A DNA stretch of 64,000 nucleotides from Metabacillus litoralis (GCF_020524045.1 NZ_JAIVKL010000013.1:1-64000), one strand, 5' to 3'. Positions 17,534 to 26,545 are shown, counted from the first letter of the stretch. Numbers and translations: made by a program. Notes: a model not told the origin generated them from the sequence alone.

Positions 17534-18133
17534 ATGGGCTTGGAAGATAAAATAACAAATTTATTTAAAAAAATTCCAAAAGTTAAACAAGGTCAAAAGG
17601 TTGTTCTGGGAATAGATGGATTAAGTCGTTCTGGTAAAACAACAATAGTAAGAAATATTGAACAGCATATTCAAGAAAAAAATATTTTGACTTGTGTTTT
17701 GCATATAGACGATTACATTGTAGAGAGAGAAAGACGTTATAACACTAGTAATGAAGAGTGGGATGAGTATTACAATTTGCAATGGGATGTAGAATGGCTA
17801 AAAGAAAATTTATTCAAAAAACTTAAAGAATCTAATGAACTAAAATTATTAACTTATAACAATAGTTCTGATTCGTCAAAATTACAAACGGTCAAAATAC
17901 CTGATACTTGTCTAATTATAATTGAAGGAGTGTTTTTACAAAGAAAAGAGTGGAGAAATTACTTCGACTTTATGATTTTTCTATATTGTGGACGAGAAGA
18001 GAGATTCAATCGTGAAAGTGTTGAAACACAAAATAACATTGAAAAGTTTGAAAATAGATACTGGAAAGCAGAAGATTATTATATGGAAACAGTTTTGCCA
18101 ATTGAAAAAGCTGATTTGGTTATTCAGAATTAA
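17534..18133 (+). CDS. Uridine kinase-like P-loop kinase
   Basis: 199 residues from ATG 17534; a start 51 bases earlier is possible but adds a lysine-rich leader without a site. A P-loop (GIDGLSRSGKTT, about residues 27-38) is followed by HIDDYIVERERRYN, which resembles the substrate-binding segment of the uridine kinase/phosphoribulokinase family, and by LIIIEGVFLQRKEW with the IEG(V/I)F motif of that family. Likely phosphorylates a nucleoside or similar small molecule. It is one of several single-gene units in the cassette-like region. Substrate not deducible. Confidence 0.75.
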   Translation: MGLEDKITNLFKKIPKVKQGQKVVLGIDGLSRSGKTTIVRNIEQHIQEKNILTCVLHIDDYIVERERRYNTSNEEWDEYYNLQWDVEWLKENLFKKLKESNELKLLTYNNSSDSSKLQTVKIPDTCLIIIEGVFLQRKEWRNYFDFMIFLYCGREERFNRESVETQNNIEKFENRYWKAEDYYMETVLPIEKADLVIQN

Positions 18134-18414
18134 AATCCCTAAAATTTAGAATGAATAATGTTTGTGAAGGCTTACACATAAAATAAAGGATACGTTAGTT
18201 TAATAAGGGCTATAATTCATATATGAACTTTGCTGCGCAGTACACGATTCTATGCTACAACTACCTTCGCTTTAGGTAAATTTGTGTAAAATCTTAAAGG
18301 AAAATGTAAAAATAGAGAGAACCTATTCTTCAAGTTTCCTCTTTAAGAAAGACTGACCACATACACATATCCCTAATTGCACAGACTTAATTTATTTCAT
18401 TGATTTTAATTAAC

Positions 18415-18627
18415 TTATTTTACAAGTACAAGCTTTATAAAACTATCTAATTGTCGTTCGTTAATTGATGCCATATCTTTTGCAATACCATCCAACTCAC
18501 CAATAGTGGTTGAAAACACCTTTAGTAAATGACTTGTTTTTAATTGAAGTTCCCTGAAAAAATTTAATGTTTCTAGCTCTCCATTTTGATATTTTTCAAT
18601 ATCTTTTTTTATTCTCCATTGTTTCAT
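18415..18627 (-). CDS. Hypothetical protein
   Basis: 70 residues with balanced, helical composition (MKQWRIKKDIEKYQNGELET; FSTTIGELDGIAKDMASINE). The upstream site is weak (aggtag). No family recognised. It is divergent from the membrane-protein frame at 18639. Confidence 0.45.
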   Translation of the reverse strand: MKQWRIKKDIEKYQNGELETLNFFRELQLKTSHLLKVFSTTIGELDGIAKDMASINERQLDSFIKLVLVK

Positions 18628-18638
18628 ACTACCTATGG

Positions 18639-18878
18639 ATGGCTGTACATCGAGCTTTTATATCAATTACACATTTACACATATCTAATATAGATTCAGA
18701 CGCCTATTTCTGGGGAAATTGGAAAAGTTTCCTTCAGCATAATGTTTTTAAGCGTGGCATAGTTGAGTGGGGTGGAGTTGCAATAATAGGTGGATTTATT
18801 ATTGGATTATTAATTAGCTATATTTATCTTCGCCTTGACAATCTAAGAAAGTCCAAAAAGGAAAATAGGAATTTTTAG
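18639..18878 (+). CDS. Hypothetical membrane protein
   Basis: 79 residues from ATG 18639. A soluble-looking N-terminal part with DSDAYFWGNWKSFLQHNVFK is followed by a C-terminal membrane helix (GGVAIIGGFIIGLLISYIYL) and a basic tail. The frame is open further upstream, but that part is antisense to the divergent gene. No clear ribosome-binding site, so the N-terminus may be truncated. Confidence 0.45.
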   Translation: MAVHRAFISITHLHISNIDSDAYFWGNWKSFLQHNVFKRGIVEWGGVAIIGGFIIGLLISYIYLRLDNLRKSKKENRNF

Positions 18879-18910
18879 AATTAAATGGGTAAATTGCATT
18901 TCGCTTTATT

Positions 18911-18953
18911 CAGCTAACGGGTAGCTAATCTTCAAGAAGGAGATTGGCTTTTT
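18911..18953 (+). terminator. Cassette-end motif and terminator
   Basis: agctaacgggt (18911-18921) is followed by stem gctaatct / agattggct and TTTTTC. The same 70-bp unit recurs at 31170-31240. Confidence 0.75.
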
Positions 18954-19003
18954 CTTGTTGAAGTAATGGTGAAGGATAACTTAATAGTCAGGGAGGCTCT
19001 AAT

Positions 19004-19189
19004 GTGAACTTAGGTTGGGTAGGTATTATTTCAGTTTTGCTAATAGTTGTATGTTTTTCATATACCCTTAATTTTATAGAAAACTTACATAATGGTGATA
19101 AACGAATCGCTAAACAATCAAAAATAGTAGCTATTATTTGTCTGGGGTTAGCTCTTTTAATTCCTTTTGTTTATAGTTTATTTGTGTAA
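19004..19189 (+). CDS. Small two-span membrane protein
   Basis: 61 residues from a GTG start with gggaggct 6 bases upstream; the overlapping ATG is followed at once by a stop. Hydrophobic segments at about 3-22 and 42-60 flank a charged loop NLHNGDKRIAKQSK. Function unknown. It sits between two cassette-end modules. Confidence 0.65.
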   Translation: MNLGWVGIISVLLIVVCFSYTLNFIENLHNGDKRIAKQSKIVAIICLGLALLIPFVYSLFV

Positions 19190-19209
19190 GATTTATAAAT
19201 CCACTTTTA

Positions 19210-19292
19210 AACTAACTGGTAGCGTTTCTGCAATTAGACAGAGACGCTTTTTCTATGCCAACAAAAAGGAAATTAATGTTAAAATATAGGTC
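19210..19292 (+). repeat. Cassette-end module: motif, terminator and promoter-like tail
   Basis: actaactggt, then terminator stem agcgtttctg / cagagacgct with TTTTTC, then a tail ctatgccaacaaaaaggaaa followed by ttaatgttaaaatatagg. The hairpin plus tail (19222-19291) is nearly identical to 24924-24992, and the tail recurs at 52229-52266. The tail probably carries a promoter for the next gene. Confidence 0.7.
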
Positions 19293-19331
19293 AGAAGAGT
19301 TGAAGAAAAGTAATGAGAAGAGGGGAATATA

Positions 19332-19490
19332 TTGGACGCTTTAGGAATTGTAATTGTTCTAATTTTATCATTGTGGTCTATTACTAAAACATTGGAAAAA
19401 ATGACTGATAAGATATTGGATAGTCATAAAAAACAGAATGAACTTTTAGAAGATATTAAGTCGAAACTTGAAGAAAAACAAGATGAGTAA
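19332..19490 (+). CDS. Small membrane protein with coiled-coil tail
   Basis: 52 residues from a TTG start with gaggggaa upstream. One N-terminal hydrophobic helix (LGIVIVLILSLWSI) is followed by a charged helical tail (KMTDKILDSHKKQNELLEDI) with heptad-like spacing. Same architecture as the duplicated proteins at 26649 and 32937. Function unknown. Confidence 0.6.
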   Translation: MDALGIVIVLILSLWSITKTLEKMTDKILDSHKKQNELLEDIKSKLEEKQDE

Positions 19491-19681
19491 TCATAAAGTC
19501 TCTTCAACTTACCCACTAACAGAAGGTAAATTCTTATTGCATTAACGGGGTACGTTCCTTTAACAAGGAGACATCAATATTTAACTGATGATGAAGTTTT
19601 ATAGATAAGTACTCTGGGTCTAAATCCATTTTATGTTTTGTTATTATGTAAAGGAGAATTTGTAGAAATAAAGGTGATTTT

Positions 19682-19942
19682 TTGGGATTTATAATCTTAA
19701 TACAAGACTATACACAAAATAGTAAAATGAATTATTTTGAAGTTTCTCTAATTCAAGATGGAAACAAGATTACTTCAGCAAAACCTTTAAATTTTATTGA
19801 AGTTATTTCTAGAATTAATTTCTTGACTGCAAATTATAAGTTGAACAATCACTGTAAGATCATCTATACATACTATGATGAACAATCAAAAGAAACACTA
19901 TCAGCAGAGAAAACAATAGCTAAATATAAAGATGTTTTTTAG
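19682..19942 (+). CDS. Hypothetical protein
   Basis: 86 residues from a TTG start with aaaggtga upstream. Mixed strands and helices, no signal peptide or membrane segment. Contains MNYFEVSLIQDGNKITSAKP and CKIIYTYYDEQSKETLSAEK. No family recognised. It is preceded by a motif variant (attaacggggtacg near 19553). Confidence 0.5.
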   Translation: MGFIILIQDYTQNSKMNYFEVSLIQDGNKITSAKPLNFIEVISRINFLTANYKLNNHCKIIYTYYDEQSKETLSAEKTIAKYKDVF

Positions 19943-20114
19943 AAGTAAGTGAACTAATTCAGTCCTTTTATTATTCTACTTCGATCACTGAACAATAGCG
20001 GCAGGTCAATTCAACTATCGGTGAGCTTTAATTGAATAAGAATTTTCCACAATCGGGCCGGAGTGTGGAAGATCTAATTTTTCATTTTAACTAATAAACA
20101 AATAAAATGTTTCT

Positions 20115-20273
20115 CCAGTTGGATATAATAATGAACAGTTTTGAAGGTAGAGAGGAAACTCTCTATTATTCTTAAAGTTTCAACTTCGTGTAAAATATCT
20201 ATTAATACAACTAAAATTTAGTATTTAAAACACCATAAATCCTTGATATTACTGGAGTTTAGGTGTTTTTTTA
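20115..20273 (+). ncRNA. Multicopy RNA-like element, copy 2 (uninterrupted)
   Basis: Starts with agttggatataataatg (a TATAAT -10 box), then hairpin agagagg-aaa-ctctct, then aacttcgtgtaaaatatcta with ttaatacaac, and ends in a terminator (20226-20273): stem aaaacacc / ggtgtttt around the conserved loop aatccttgatattactgg. In the other copies this stem is cgtctc / gagacg-like, so the pairing is kept by paired changes. This suggests a transcribed RNA of about 140 nt. Its function is unknown. Confidence 0.6.
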
Positions 20274-20825
20274 TTGTGCAATTAACAAAGATAAGTGTTA
20301 TTAACACATCTAGATGGATGAAACCTAAAATTCTATTACATATCTCTTTCTTCAGCAAACAACCTAGATTGGGGAGTAACTCATAATTACGTAGTATATT
20401 ATGCAATAGCGATTTACATAAATGTGGAAAATATGAACGATAATCCGTTATCTTCAGGTATATTTTAGTATGAAGATTTGCGACATTGTGAAGTTATTCA
20501 CTTAAACTAACGTACGTTGATTCATCAAGGATGTATAAACAGTAAAAATAGACGATGTGAAATTTCTTGGAAGCCAAGGGGTTTTGTTGTGGTCAGGTTC
20601 TAATAGGAGTGATTATGTTAACTAAAATTGCATAACGTATAAAGCTTAAAAATAGGAAAAGCAATTTTTCTGTTATGTAACAAGACATTTAAGGTAGTCA
20701 TAATACTTTACGTAACTTGAGTTAGATTAAACTAAACTAACATTCTGGAAACCCTTATAAATTAATATAAAGATTTTTTCTATCTATAAGATGTTTTGTT
20801 TTATATGAGTTACCTCCTATATGAA
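20274..20825. other. Non-coding: distal block of the repeat, then unique sequence
   Basis: Contains the conserved gataagtgttattaacac block (20290-20307) and later aaacaacctagattgggga, also seen after copy 1. No gene found up to 20820. A motif-like ctaacgtac lies near 20506. Confidence 0.4.
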
Positions 20826-20863
20826 CAAGGCAGCTTTCAATTTCTCGCTGAAAGCTGCCTTGT
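20826..20863. terminator. Strong hairpin between repeat region and MFS remnant
   Basis: Stem caaggcagctttca / tgaaagctgccttg with loop atttctcgc. It lies downstream of the minus-strand transporter remnant and probably ended its transcript, although T-runs are short on both strands. Confidence 0.65.
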
Positions 20864-20953
20864 TAATTACGTTTTAATTGTAATTTACTATATAGGGATA
20901 TATCTACATTAGTCTAACTATTCAAGAAATAAATTATTAAAAAAACTTTTCTA

Positions 20954-21769
20954 TCATAGCTCTTTGCTTGGACTTTTCCGAGACCAAACAACTACAGGAA
21001 TAAGCACTAGTGACAGAATGGCTCCAGAAAGTGATAATGCTGCAAAACTAGAATGAGCGACTACCATTCCTGATATCCCCCCACTAGCTGCTCCTGACAG
21101 TGCAAATAGGACATCGACTGATCCTTGTGTTTTTGCACGCACAGATGGGTGTGTTGAATCTATAATGAGAGCAGTCCCACTTATTAAACCAAAGTTCCAG
21201 CCCAAACCTAGTAGTACTAACGCCAGGGTAAGCAGTGGCATTGAACCTACCGGTGCAAATGCTGCCACCAATCCAGAGGCTAGGAGTGTAGCACCAGAAG
21301 CAGCAGCCATGGTAATACGGCCAAGCTTATCTACCAGTATACCTGTCAATGGTGAAGGAAGGTACATAGCTGCTATATGGAAACCTATAACTAATCCTAC
21401 TTCTCCCAAACCATGACCATGATGTCCCATATGAATTGGTGTCATTGTCATAATGGCTGCCATGACAAATTGAGTCAAAATCATAATTACAGCCCCTACA
21501 ACAACACCCTTTTTGTTTATGGTAGCATTCTTTAAACTTGTCCCTGTCAGTGCGGTATCGTCTTTTTTCTTAGCATTCGCAATAGCTGCAGACACAACCA
21601 ATGGGTCTGGACGAAGAAAAATTAAGATAAATAATCCGGCAATAATAAAAGCAGCTGCTGACAAGATAAAGGGGCCAGCCAAGGTTGGAACACCAATAGA
21701 ATCAGCAAATTCTCCCATTCTATTGACCAAGTTGGGACCAACTACAGCACCCAAGGTAGTGGAAACCAT
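20954..21769 (-). pseudogene. MFS transporter lacking its N-terminal third
   Basis: 271 residues with about eight hydrophobic segments. The frame opens directly at a family-internal position (STTLGAVVGPNLVNRMGEFA), so roughly the first four transmembrane helices are gone; typical members have about 420 residues. Motifs such as GILVDKLGRITMAAASGATL (motif A of the second half) and LGLGWNFGLISGTALI are intact. No ribosome-binding site precedes the ATG. The base composition is visibly richer in G+C than its surroundings, suggesting a different origin. Confidence 0.75.
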
Positions 21770-21917
21770 TTAATTTAAATTCGTCATCTTCGTGTTTTAA
21801 TAGAATCTCTATAATAACTAATTTCTATAATATAATTTCTTGCATTTTATGTTGTCTAATTCGTCTTGTGTTAGCACTTCCGTTTGCAAAAATGTTTGCA
21901 TTCTCAATTTACCTTCA

Positions 21918-21981
21918 CTGATCCGTGACTATTGCTTGATTTAAGTTAAGTGTATATTTCTAACATTTAGTCACGGATCAG
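21918..21981. repeat. 13-bp perfect inverted repeat
   Basis: ctgatccgtgact (21918-21930) and agtcacggatcag (21969-21981), 38 bp apart, just upstream of the truncated transporter. It may mark the ends of a lost small element. Confidence 0.5.
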
Positions 21982-22017
21982 CTCACTAAAACTGTTTAGA
22001 TCTTCATTAATAGCTCT

Positions 22018-22569
22018 TTACAGCATCTGGTTGGCTAGATTGACCAATTCATTTGTTATTTCCTCTTGGGTAAATGAATTTTCTTGCCCTAAATGATAAA
22101 GGAGATTATAAGTTACACCATTTTTTTCCCATTCAATAACAGCCATTTTGTTTTCTTGTGTTATTGAAATTAAACCGTCTATTTCTTCTTTCAACTTTAC
22201 TTCCTTGGGTTCAGGGAGTGTTGATTCGACTTCAAAGTCTCTAGCTTTTATCTGTATAGATTTACCTTTCTTATCTTCTGAAACAGTCAGTAATTCTATC
22301 GAAATATCCTTTCTATCCTCTTGGTCATTCCAATCCATAATATTCATTACTTTAAAAGATTTAGCTTCAAACGGTAGTTCCTTTGGTAATTTAAGATCAA
22401 ACGGAATCGCATCTAATCCATCTTTAAGCGAAGCTACTTGATATTCCCTAGGAATATCTTCAACATTAGATTCCTCTAATGGCGTCAGTTTTGATGTATC
22501 CAATGTTGAAGGGTTACTAGTACATGCAGATAACAGTAATATAAGTGGAACTACTAGAAATTTTTTCAA
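22018..22569 (-). CDS. Lipoprotein, DUF4367-like
   Basis: 183 residues with a lipoprotein signal peptide (MKKFLVVPLILLLSAC; lipobox LSAC, Cys16), so it is anchored to the outer face of the membrane. The C-terminal part, with MAVIEWEKNGVTYNLLYHL then an E-E-I-T-x-E-L-V-x-L-A-N helix, resembles the DUF4367 fold found in anti-sigma-factor-like and BsaWI-adjacent proteins of Bacillus. The start is supported by aaaggaggt. Function unknown. It is divergent from the secreted pair at 22827. Confidence 0.65.
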   Translation of the reverse strand: MKKFLVVPLILLLSACTSNPSTLDTSKLTPLEESNVEDIPREYQVASLKDGLDAIPFDLKLPKELPFEAKSFKVMNIMDWNDQEDRKDISIELLTVSEDKKGKSIQIKARDFEVESTLPEPKEVKLKEEIDGLISITQENKMAVIEWEKNGVTYNLLYHLGQENSFTQEEITNELVNLANQML

Positions 22570-22826
22570 TTTTTTGACCTCCTTTTAAATCAATTTAAAT
22601 TATAAAAAATTATTTAGCAAGGGTATCAGGTACTAATAGTACTAATAGTCATAATTTAATAGACAACTTTTTATATATAAATAAAATATATTTTTATATA
22701 AAAAGGTAGTATTTAGTTAGATAGACTACTAATAAATTGTCAATAATCCGTTTTTTCCCAAATAAACATAGGCACATTTTCCAATATTGTGATAGCATGT
22801 AAATATATTAAAGAGGAGGAAAAAAT

Positions 22827-23360
22827 ATGCAAAATATGAAAAAAATTAAAGTTGCTCTCTTATCTTTATTGTTAGTCTTTAGTTCTTTTACTGCCACCAT
22901 ATTAACAGTAAATGCCGAAGTCTTATGGAGAACCTGTTCTCTTTATGCTAATAAGGAAGGTGATTGTTCAAATTATTTGTCTAAGAGAGACTTAAAATCA
23001 AACTGGTATGTCACTAGTAAAGTCCACAATCTTTATAAAACTAATTCTAGTAATGATATTTATATGAAAGCAATTACCTATACTCATGCATCAGCAGATT
23101 ACCGAGGTTCAGGAAATCAAACAGTTGAGAATGGACCCTACTATAAAGGTGGATGGGTAATAACTAGTTCTGGAGGCACTACTTATCTTAATTCTAGTTG
23201 GCTTTTCCTAGGTAACAACCCTACCTTTAGTCGTACTATTAACAAATGGGATTATGACGGTGATGTTGATTCTACAGTGAGTGTTATGGGCGGAACAGCT
23301 TCGTCTTGTTATGCAGGTAGCTGTACTGAATTTAAACAAGCAACAGAATTAACTAGATAA
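22827..23360 (+). CDS. Small secreted protein of unknown function
   Basis: 177 residues with a Sec signal peptide (MKKIKVALLSLLLVFSSFTA, cleavage after about VNAE). The mature part has four cysteines in two pairs (TCSLYANKEGDC near the N-terminus, SSCYAGSCTEF near the C-terminus), suggesting disulfides, and many Ser, Thr, Tyr and Gly residues, pointing to a beta-rich extracellular fold. Site gaggagg precedes the ATG. The next gene follows after 19 bp and shares a terminator. It could be an exported toxin, enzyme inhibitor or surface protein; no family is recognised. Confidence 0.65.
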   Translation: MQNMKKIKVALLSLLLVFSSFTATILTVNAEVLWRTCSLYANKEGDCSNYLSKRDLKSNWYVTSKVHNLYKTNSSNDIYMKAITYTHASADYRGSGNQTVENGPYYKGGWVITSSGGTTYLNSSWLFLGNNPTFSRTINKWDYDGDVDSTVSVMGGTASSCYAGSCTEFKQATELTR

Positions 23361-23379
23361 AATTAAGGAGGGGATACTA

Positions 23380-23946
23380 ATGAAATTCAATAAGAAAAAT
23401 GCAATGTTAGGCGTTAGTTTAGCGCTAGGGATCACGTCTGCAATTATTGTTAATAACATGTTTCTTAATAATACAGCTCAAGCTGATGAGGTAATCAATG
23501 AACCAATTATAGTTGAACATATTAGTGTAGAAGAAATGTTAGAAAAGACTCCTTATAAAAACAAAGTTAAAATTTTTGATCAGGTACCCTATGAACATGT
23601 AGCAAAAGGGGAAGTCTACCAATTAGGTGATAATGGAGAATATACTATTTTTGATCTAAACTACTTTGGAAAAGACAATGAAATGATGAACCTACAAATC
23701 ATTAACAATGAGGGAGTAGATTTCTCAAATGGACCAAATGTATCAGAAGAAACTGTTAAACTACCAGGTAATATACAAGCTAAAGCTATAATAGACAACA
23801 ACACAGTAAATGTATCTTGGAGTGAGTCAGAGTTAACTTACATTTTGACGGCAAATAAAAAAGCACTAGGTAAGATTAACGAAAATAATTTAGATGGCAA
23901 AATTAATAAACTTTATAATGAGCTTCGAAAAGCTATCAAAAACTAA
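23380..23946 (+). CDS. Exported or membrane-anchored partner of the secreted protein
   Basis: 188 residues. An N-terminal hydrophobic segment (MLGVSLALGITSAIIVNNMF) followed by NTAQADE looks like a signal peptide. The mature part is acidic and its C-terminal half (NTVNVSWSESELTYILTANK, then a basic helix) resembles the domain in the lipoprotein at 22018. Strong site aaggagggg. Co-transcribed with 22827. The pairing suggests a secreted protein with a partner or immunity-type protein, but this is inference. Confidence 0.6.
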   Translation: MKFNKKNAMLGVSLALGITSAIIVNNMFLNNTAQADEVINEPIIVEHISVEEMLEKTPYKNKVKIFDQVPYEHVAKGEVYQLGDNGEYTIFDLNYFGKDNEMMNLQIINNEGVDFSNGPNVSEETVKLPGNIQAKAIIDNNTVNVSWSESELTYILTANKKALGKINENNLDGKINKLYNELRKAIKN

Positions 23947-23956
23947 AAACTTTAAA

Positions 23957-23990
23957 AAAGAGTTGGAGAATATCTTCAACTCTTTTTAAT
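23957..23990 (+). terminator. Terminator of the secreted-protein operon
   Basis: Stem aaagagttg / caactcttt with loop gagaatatctt, then TTTAATT. Confidence 0.8.
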
Positions 23991-23997
23991 TAGTTTT

Positions 23998-24305
23998 TTA
24001 TTTAGGAACACCATAAACATTTATGCCTTCAAAGTTTGATTGAATTAAGTTAACAATTTTCCGAGCTTCAATGTGAGTTATACCCTCAACCCTGACTTCA
24101 AAATGCCAATCAGAAGGCTTAGGACTAACATCAACATACTTTGGATTTGCAGTTCGATATTTTCTATCGTGACATTTTACCATTCTAAAACCATCTACAA
24201 CAAGTTCTTCGGTGATTTTAAACCTGTGACCTTTACCTCCAACTCCACTACAAATATCCCATCTAGGAGTTTCATAGAACCATAACCCATCATTCTTAAG
24301 AATAA
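23998..24305 (-). pseudogene. 5'-truncated hypothetical gene
   Basis: The minus-strand frame is open from about 24305 and reads NDGLWFYETPRWDICSGVGG, then KGHRFKITEELVVDGFRMVK and CHDRKYRTANPKYVDVSPKP to the end VYGVPK. The first ATG is only at 24183, in the middle of the well-formed sequence, and a stop lies just upstream of 24305, so the gene start is missing. No family recognised. Confidence 0.45.
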
Positions 24306-24602
24306 TCGAGCGTTATAAGTCTTAATTTATTGAGATCGTTATATACAATGCCTTAATATTAGAACGTGCTTTTACATAAGGTGTATTATTGGTTAAACAA
24401 TTGTTGCCCGAATGCGGTTATATAGGCGGTTTTTGTATCGTTACTTACGTTAAATACGGTCAAAAACCATACTGTATATATGAAGCAGGATAGTGCAACA
24501 AGGATAAGCTATATTTATATTAAATACGGGTAAAGAATGCTTTACTATTATTCAATAAACGGACCAAGATTAGAGAAAAAGAGTTTGAATGGAGGGCTAA
24601 AT

Positions 24603-24920
24603 TTGAAAGAAGGTCAAAATAAGAAAATTGGGCTAGGCTCGATTTCATTATTGCTACTTATGTTTGGGATACTGTTCTCTTTTTCATGGAGAAACACCGA
24701 GGCTTTTGGAGATACCATATTAAGGTTCTTAGGGTTAAGCCCTTGGTCAAACGGCGATAGGGGATTACATTATACGGTAATTTATTCACTTATCTTCTTT
24801 ATACCAGCATTAATACTAGGTCATAAGTACAAAAGCAACTTTGGAGCCAAATTGGGGAGGAATATGTCTTTAATTATGATTATACCAGGATTAATATTAG
24901 TGTTTTATGCAATAATTTAG
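24603..24920 (+). CDS. Small membrane protein with three hydrophobic segments
   Basis: 105 residues from a TTG start with ggagggct 4-6 bases upstream; a longer frame from 24537 lacks a site. Segments at about 9-27, 58-73 and 88-104 are hydrophobic; the loop has FSWRNTEAFGDTILRFLGLS. Function unknown. Its stop codon is followed within 4 bases by the cassette-end terminator. Confidence 0.6.
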   Translation: MKEGQNKKIGLGSISLLLLMFGILFSFSWRNTEAFGDTILRFLGLSPWSNGDRGLHYTVIYSLIFFIPALILGHKYKSNFGAKLGRNMSLIMIIPGLILVFYAII

Positions 24921-24993
24921 GGTGCGTTTCTGCAATTAGACAGAGACGCTTTTTCTATGTCAATAAAAAGGAAATTAATGTTAAACTATAGGT
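24921..24993 (+). repeat. Cassette-end module, copy of 19222-19291
   Basis: Terminator stem gcgtttctg / cagagacgc plus TTTTTC, then ctatgtcaataaaaaggaaa and ttaatgttaaactatagg. It differs from the other copy at only a few positions over 70 bp. Confidence 0.75.
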
Positions 24994-25074
24994 GCAGGAT
25001 AATTCAACAAGAAGGCCAAAATTAATTTAAAATACAGGTGCTTTACTAAATATTAAAAGGGTAGGAGAAGTTTT

Positions 25075-25439
25075 ATGTACTTTAGATACCACGTAAATTA
25101 TATTAGCCCAAGAACAAATATGCCTGTTGGTTTATTTGTTGCAGTTTGGCATTTAGTTGATAGGAAAAAATGTTAGATGAAGAGATAGAAACCTATTGGG
25201 AACAACGTAGATATTTTGAAGATGCATTACCTGTCCCTTCTTTCTATTCTGATGGAAATTCAATTGGGGCAGTGACATGGTTTAAAGACAATAAAAATAC
25301 AAGTAAACTAGTTAATGAAATGAAATTTTATTTTGATATGTTGAGAAAATATGATGTTGATTTAGTGAAAACTAAAAGCGATAATCTAGGAAAAATAATT
25401 TATGAAGATGATTATCAAATTGGAGTAATTAAAGAATAA
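25075..25439 (+). pseudogene. Conserved Bacillus protein of about 120 residues, frameshifted at poly-A
   Basis: The first frame (25075-25176) reads MYFRYHVNYISPRTNMPVGL, FVAVWHLVDRK, then stop. The second, starting at an ATG overlapping the break, reads MLDEEIETYWEQRRYFEDAL and PVPSFYSDGNSIGAVTWFKD to 25439. Joined at the run of six A (25165-25170) they give one protein of a type widespread in Bacillus (function unknown). Either a one-base deletion inactivated it, or slippage at the A-run still allows full-length product. Site taggagaag precedes the ATG. Confidence 0.65.
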
Positions 25440-25555
25440 ATATAAACGTTTTAGTGGTTTTTTCTTCTTCAACAAACGGGGAGCGACTGCTTAACAAGGG
25501 GGTCACACTTCTCTCTTGATAAAACTTTGGTAATTAAACAATGTAAGAAGGTGCG

Positions 25556-25888
25556 ATTATTAAAAAGAGAAAGCATTTTATTATTATTTTAATAGCAGTT
25601 TCATTAACTTTTATAGGGCTTGTATCTGATGGGATTTATGTTGAGACACAAGTGGAAAGAGCAAAGTTGTGGGAAAACCAAATGAATGGAATGGGTTTAG
25701 GCTACCCTGTTGATTTTGTTATTCAGGGCCCTTCTAATCTTGACCCTCCTTTGCCACACAAATTCGGATTTGATGTTAATGATATTCGAGAAATATTATG
25801 GGATAACTTTATTCTCAACTTCTTACTTTATTATATTTTGCTATTGGGAATTTCAAAATTCTTCAAAAGAGTGAGATGGAAGTTATGA
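25556..25888 (+). CDS. Small membrane-anchored protein with a possible ATT start
   Basis: The frame with an obvious N-terminal membrane helix (KKRKHFIIILIAVSLTFIGL) begins at ATT ATT AAA (25556), with agaaggtg 4-6 bases upstream; no ATG, GTG or TTG is available. The GTG at 25652 would remove the helix. About 110 residues: a central extracytoplasmic part with WENQMNGMGLGYPVDFVIQG and a C-terminal helix (FLLYYILLLGISKFF) with a basic end. Either a rare ATT start or a mutated start codon. Confidence 0.5.
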   Translation: MIKKRKHFIIILIAVSLTFIGLVSDGIYVETQVERAKLWENQMNGMGLGYPVDFVIQGPSNLDPPLPHKFGFDVNDIREILWDNFILNFLLYYILLLGISKFFKRVRWKL

Positions 25889-25931
25889 AGCTAACGGGTG
25901 CGATGCTTCAATAACGAAGGATCGTTTTTTC
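25889..25931 (+). terminator. Cassette-end motif and terminator
   Basis: agctaacgggtg follows the stop codon directly; the stem cgatgcttc / gaaggatcg is followed by TTTTTT. Confidence 0.75.
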
Positions 25932-26035
25932 CTTATTGAAGTAACAGTGCAGTAATATTCAAGAAGAAACCTTATTTAATATTTTTTTTGAAACATAATT
26001 TATTTCTTTTCCGTCCAATTAAATGGAGGTGTTAT

Positions 26036-26458
26036 ATGAAACAGATATTTTTGTTGGTTTTTATCCTGGCACTATTAGTTACTGGTTGTAATGAAAAAGA
26101 AAACAATATGCCAGAAGAAATGCCTAGTGATTTTGATTTTTTAATTCAATCCGGTGTCCAAAGTAAGAATGAAATAAATACCTTTGAAAACATTGTTATA
26201 AAGGATCTAATTGTAGAAGGGACTGCATCAACAGAGAGTAGTTTTTCCGAAGAAGAAATGAAAAAAATATATCAAAAGATGCGAGAGATAAATATAATGG
26301 AACCTAAAGGACTAATGCCAGAAAAAGCAAATTGTATGCAAACGCCTTATGAAGAAGATAAATGGAAAATTAAATTAAATGGTGAAACACAAACAATTTA
26401 TCTGAATGGTGAATATTACGAAACAACGGATGATGCACAACAATTAATTGAACTATAA
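26036..26458 (+). CDS. Lipoprotein of unknown function
   Basis: 140 residues from the ATG preceded by aaatggaggtg; an earlier in-frame ATG adds 16 residues without a site. Signal peptide with lipobox (MKQIFLLVFILALLVTGC, Cys18). The mature part is acidic and has a single Cys near its C-terminal third (PEKANCMQTPYEEDKWKIKL). Likely surface-anchored. No family recognised, though the C-terminal strand pattern resembles small substrate-binding-like lipoproteins of Bacillus. Confidence 0.65.
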   Translation: MKQIFLLVFILALLVTGCNEKENNMPEEMPSDFDFLIQSGVQSKNEINTFENIVIKDLIVEGTASTESSFSEEEMKKIYQKMREINIMEPKGLMPEKANCMQTPYEEDKWKIKLNGETQTIYLNGEYYETTDDAQQLIEL

Positions 26459-26545
26459 AATTACATATTCGATTTAGTAAAAAGTAAAGATGAATACAAA
26501 AACCTTCCTGAAGCTGAGGGTGGCTATCTGTAATTAGTTATTGTG

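Noticed and set aside
20218-20406. Minus-strand 62-codon reading frame
   Set aside because: It lies antisense to the conserved RNA-like repeat and is not preserved in the other copies.
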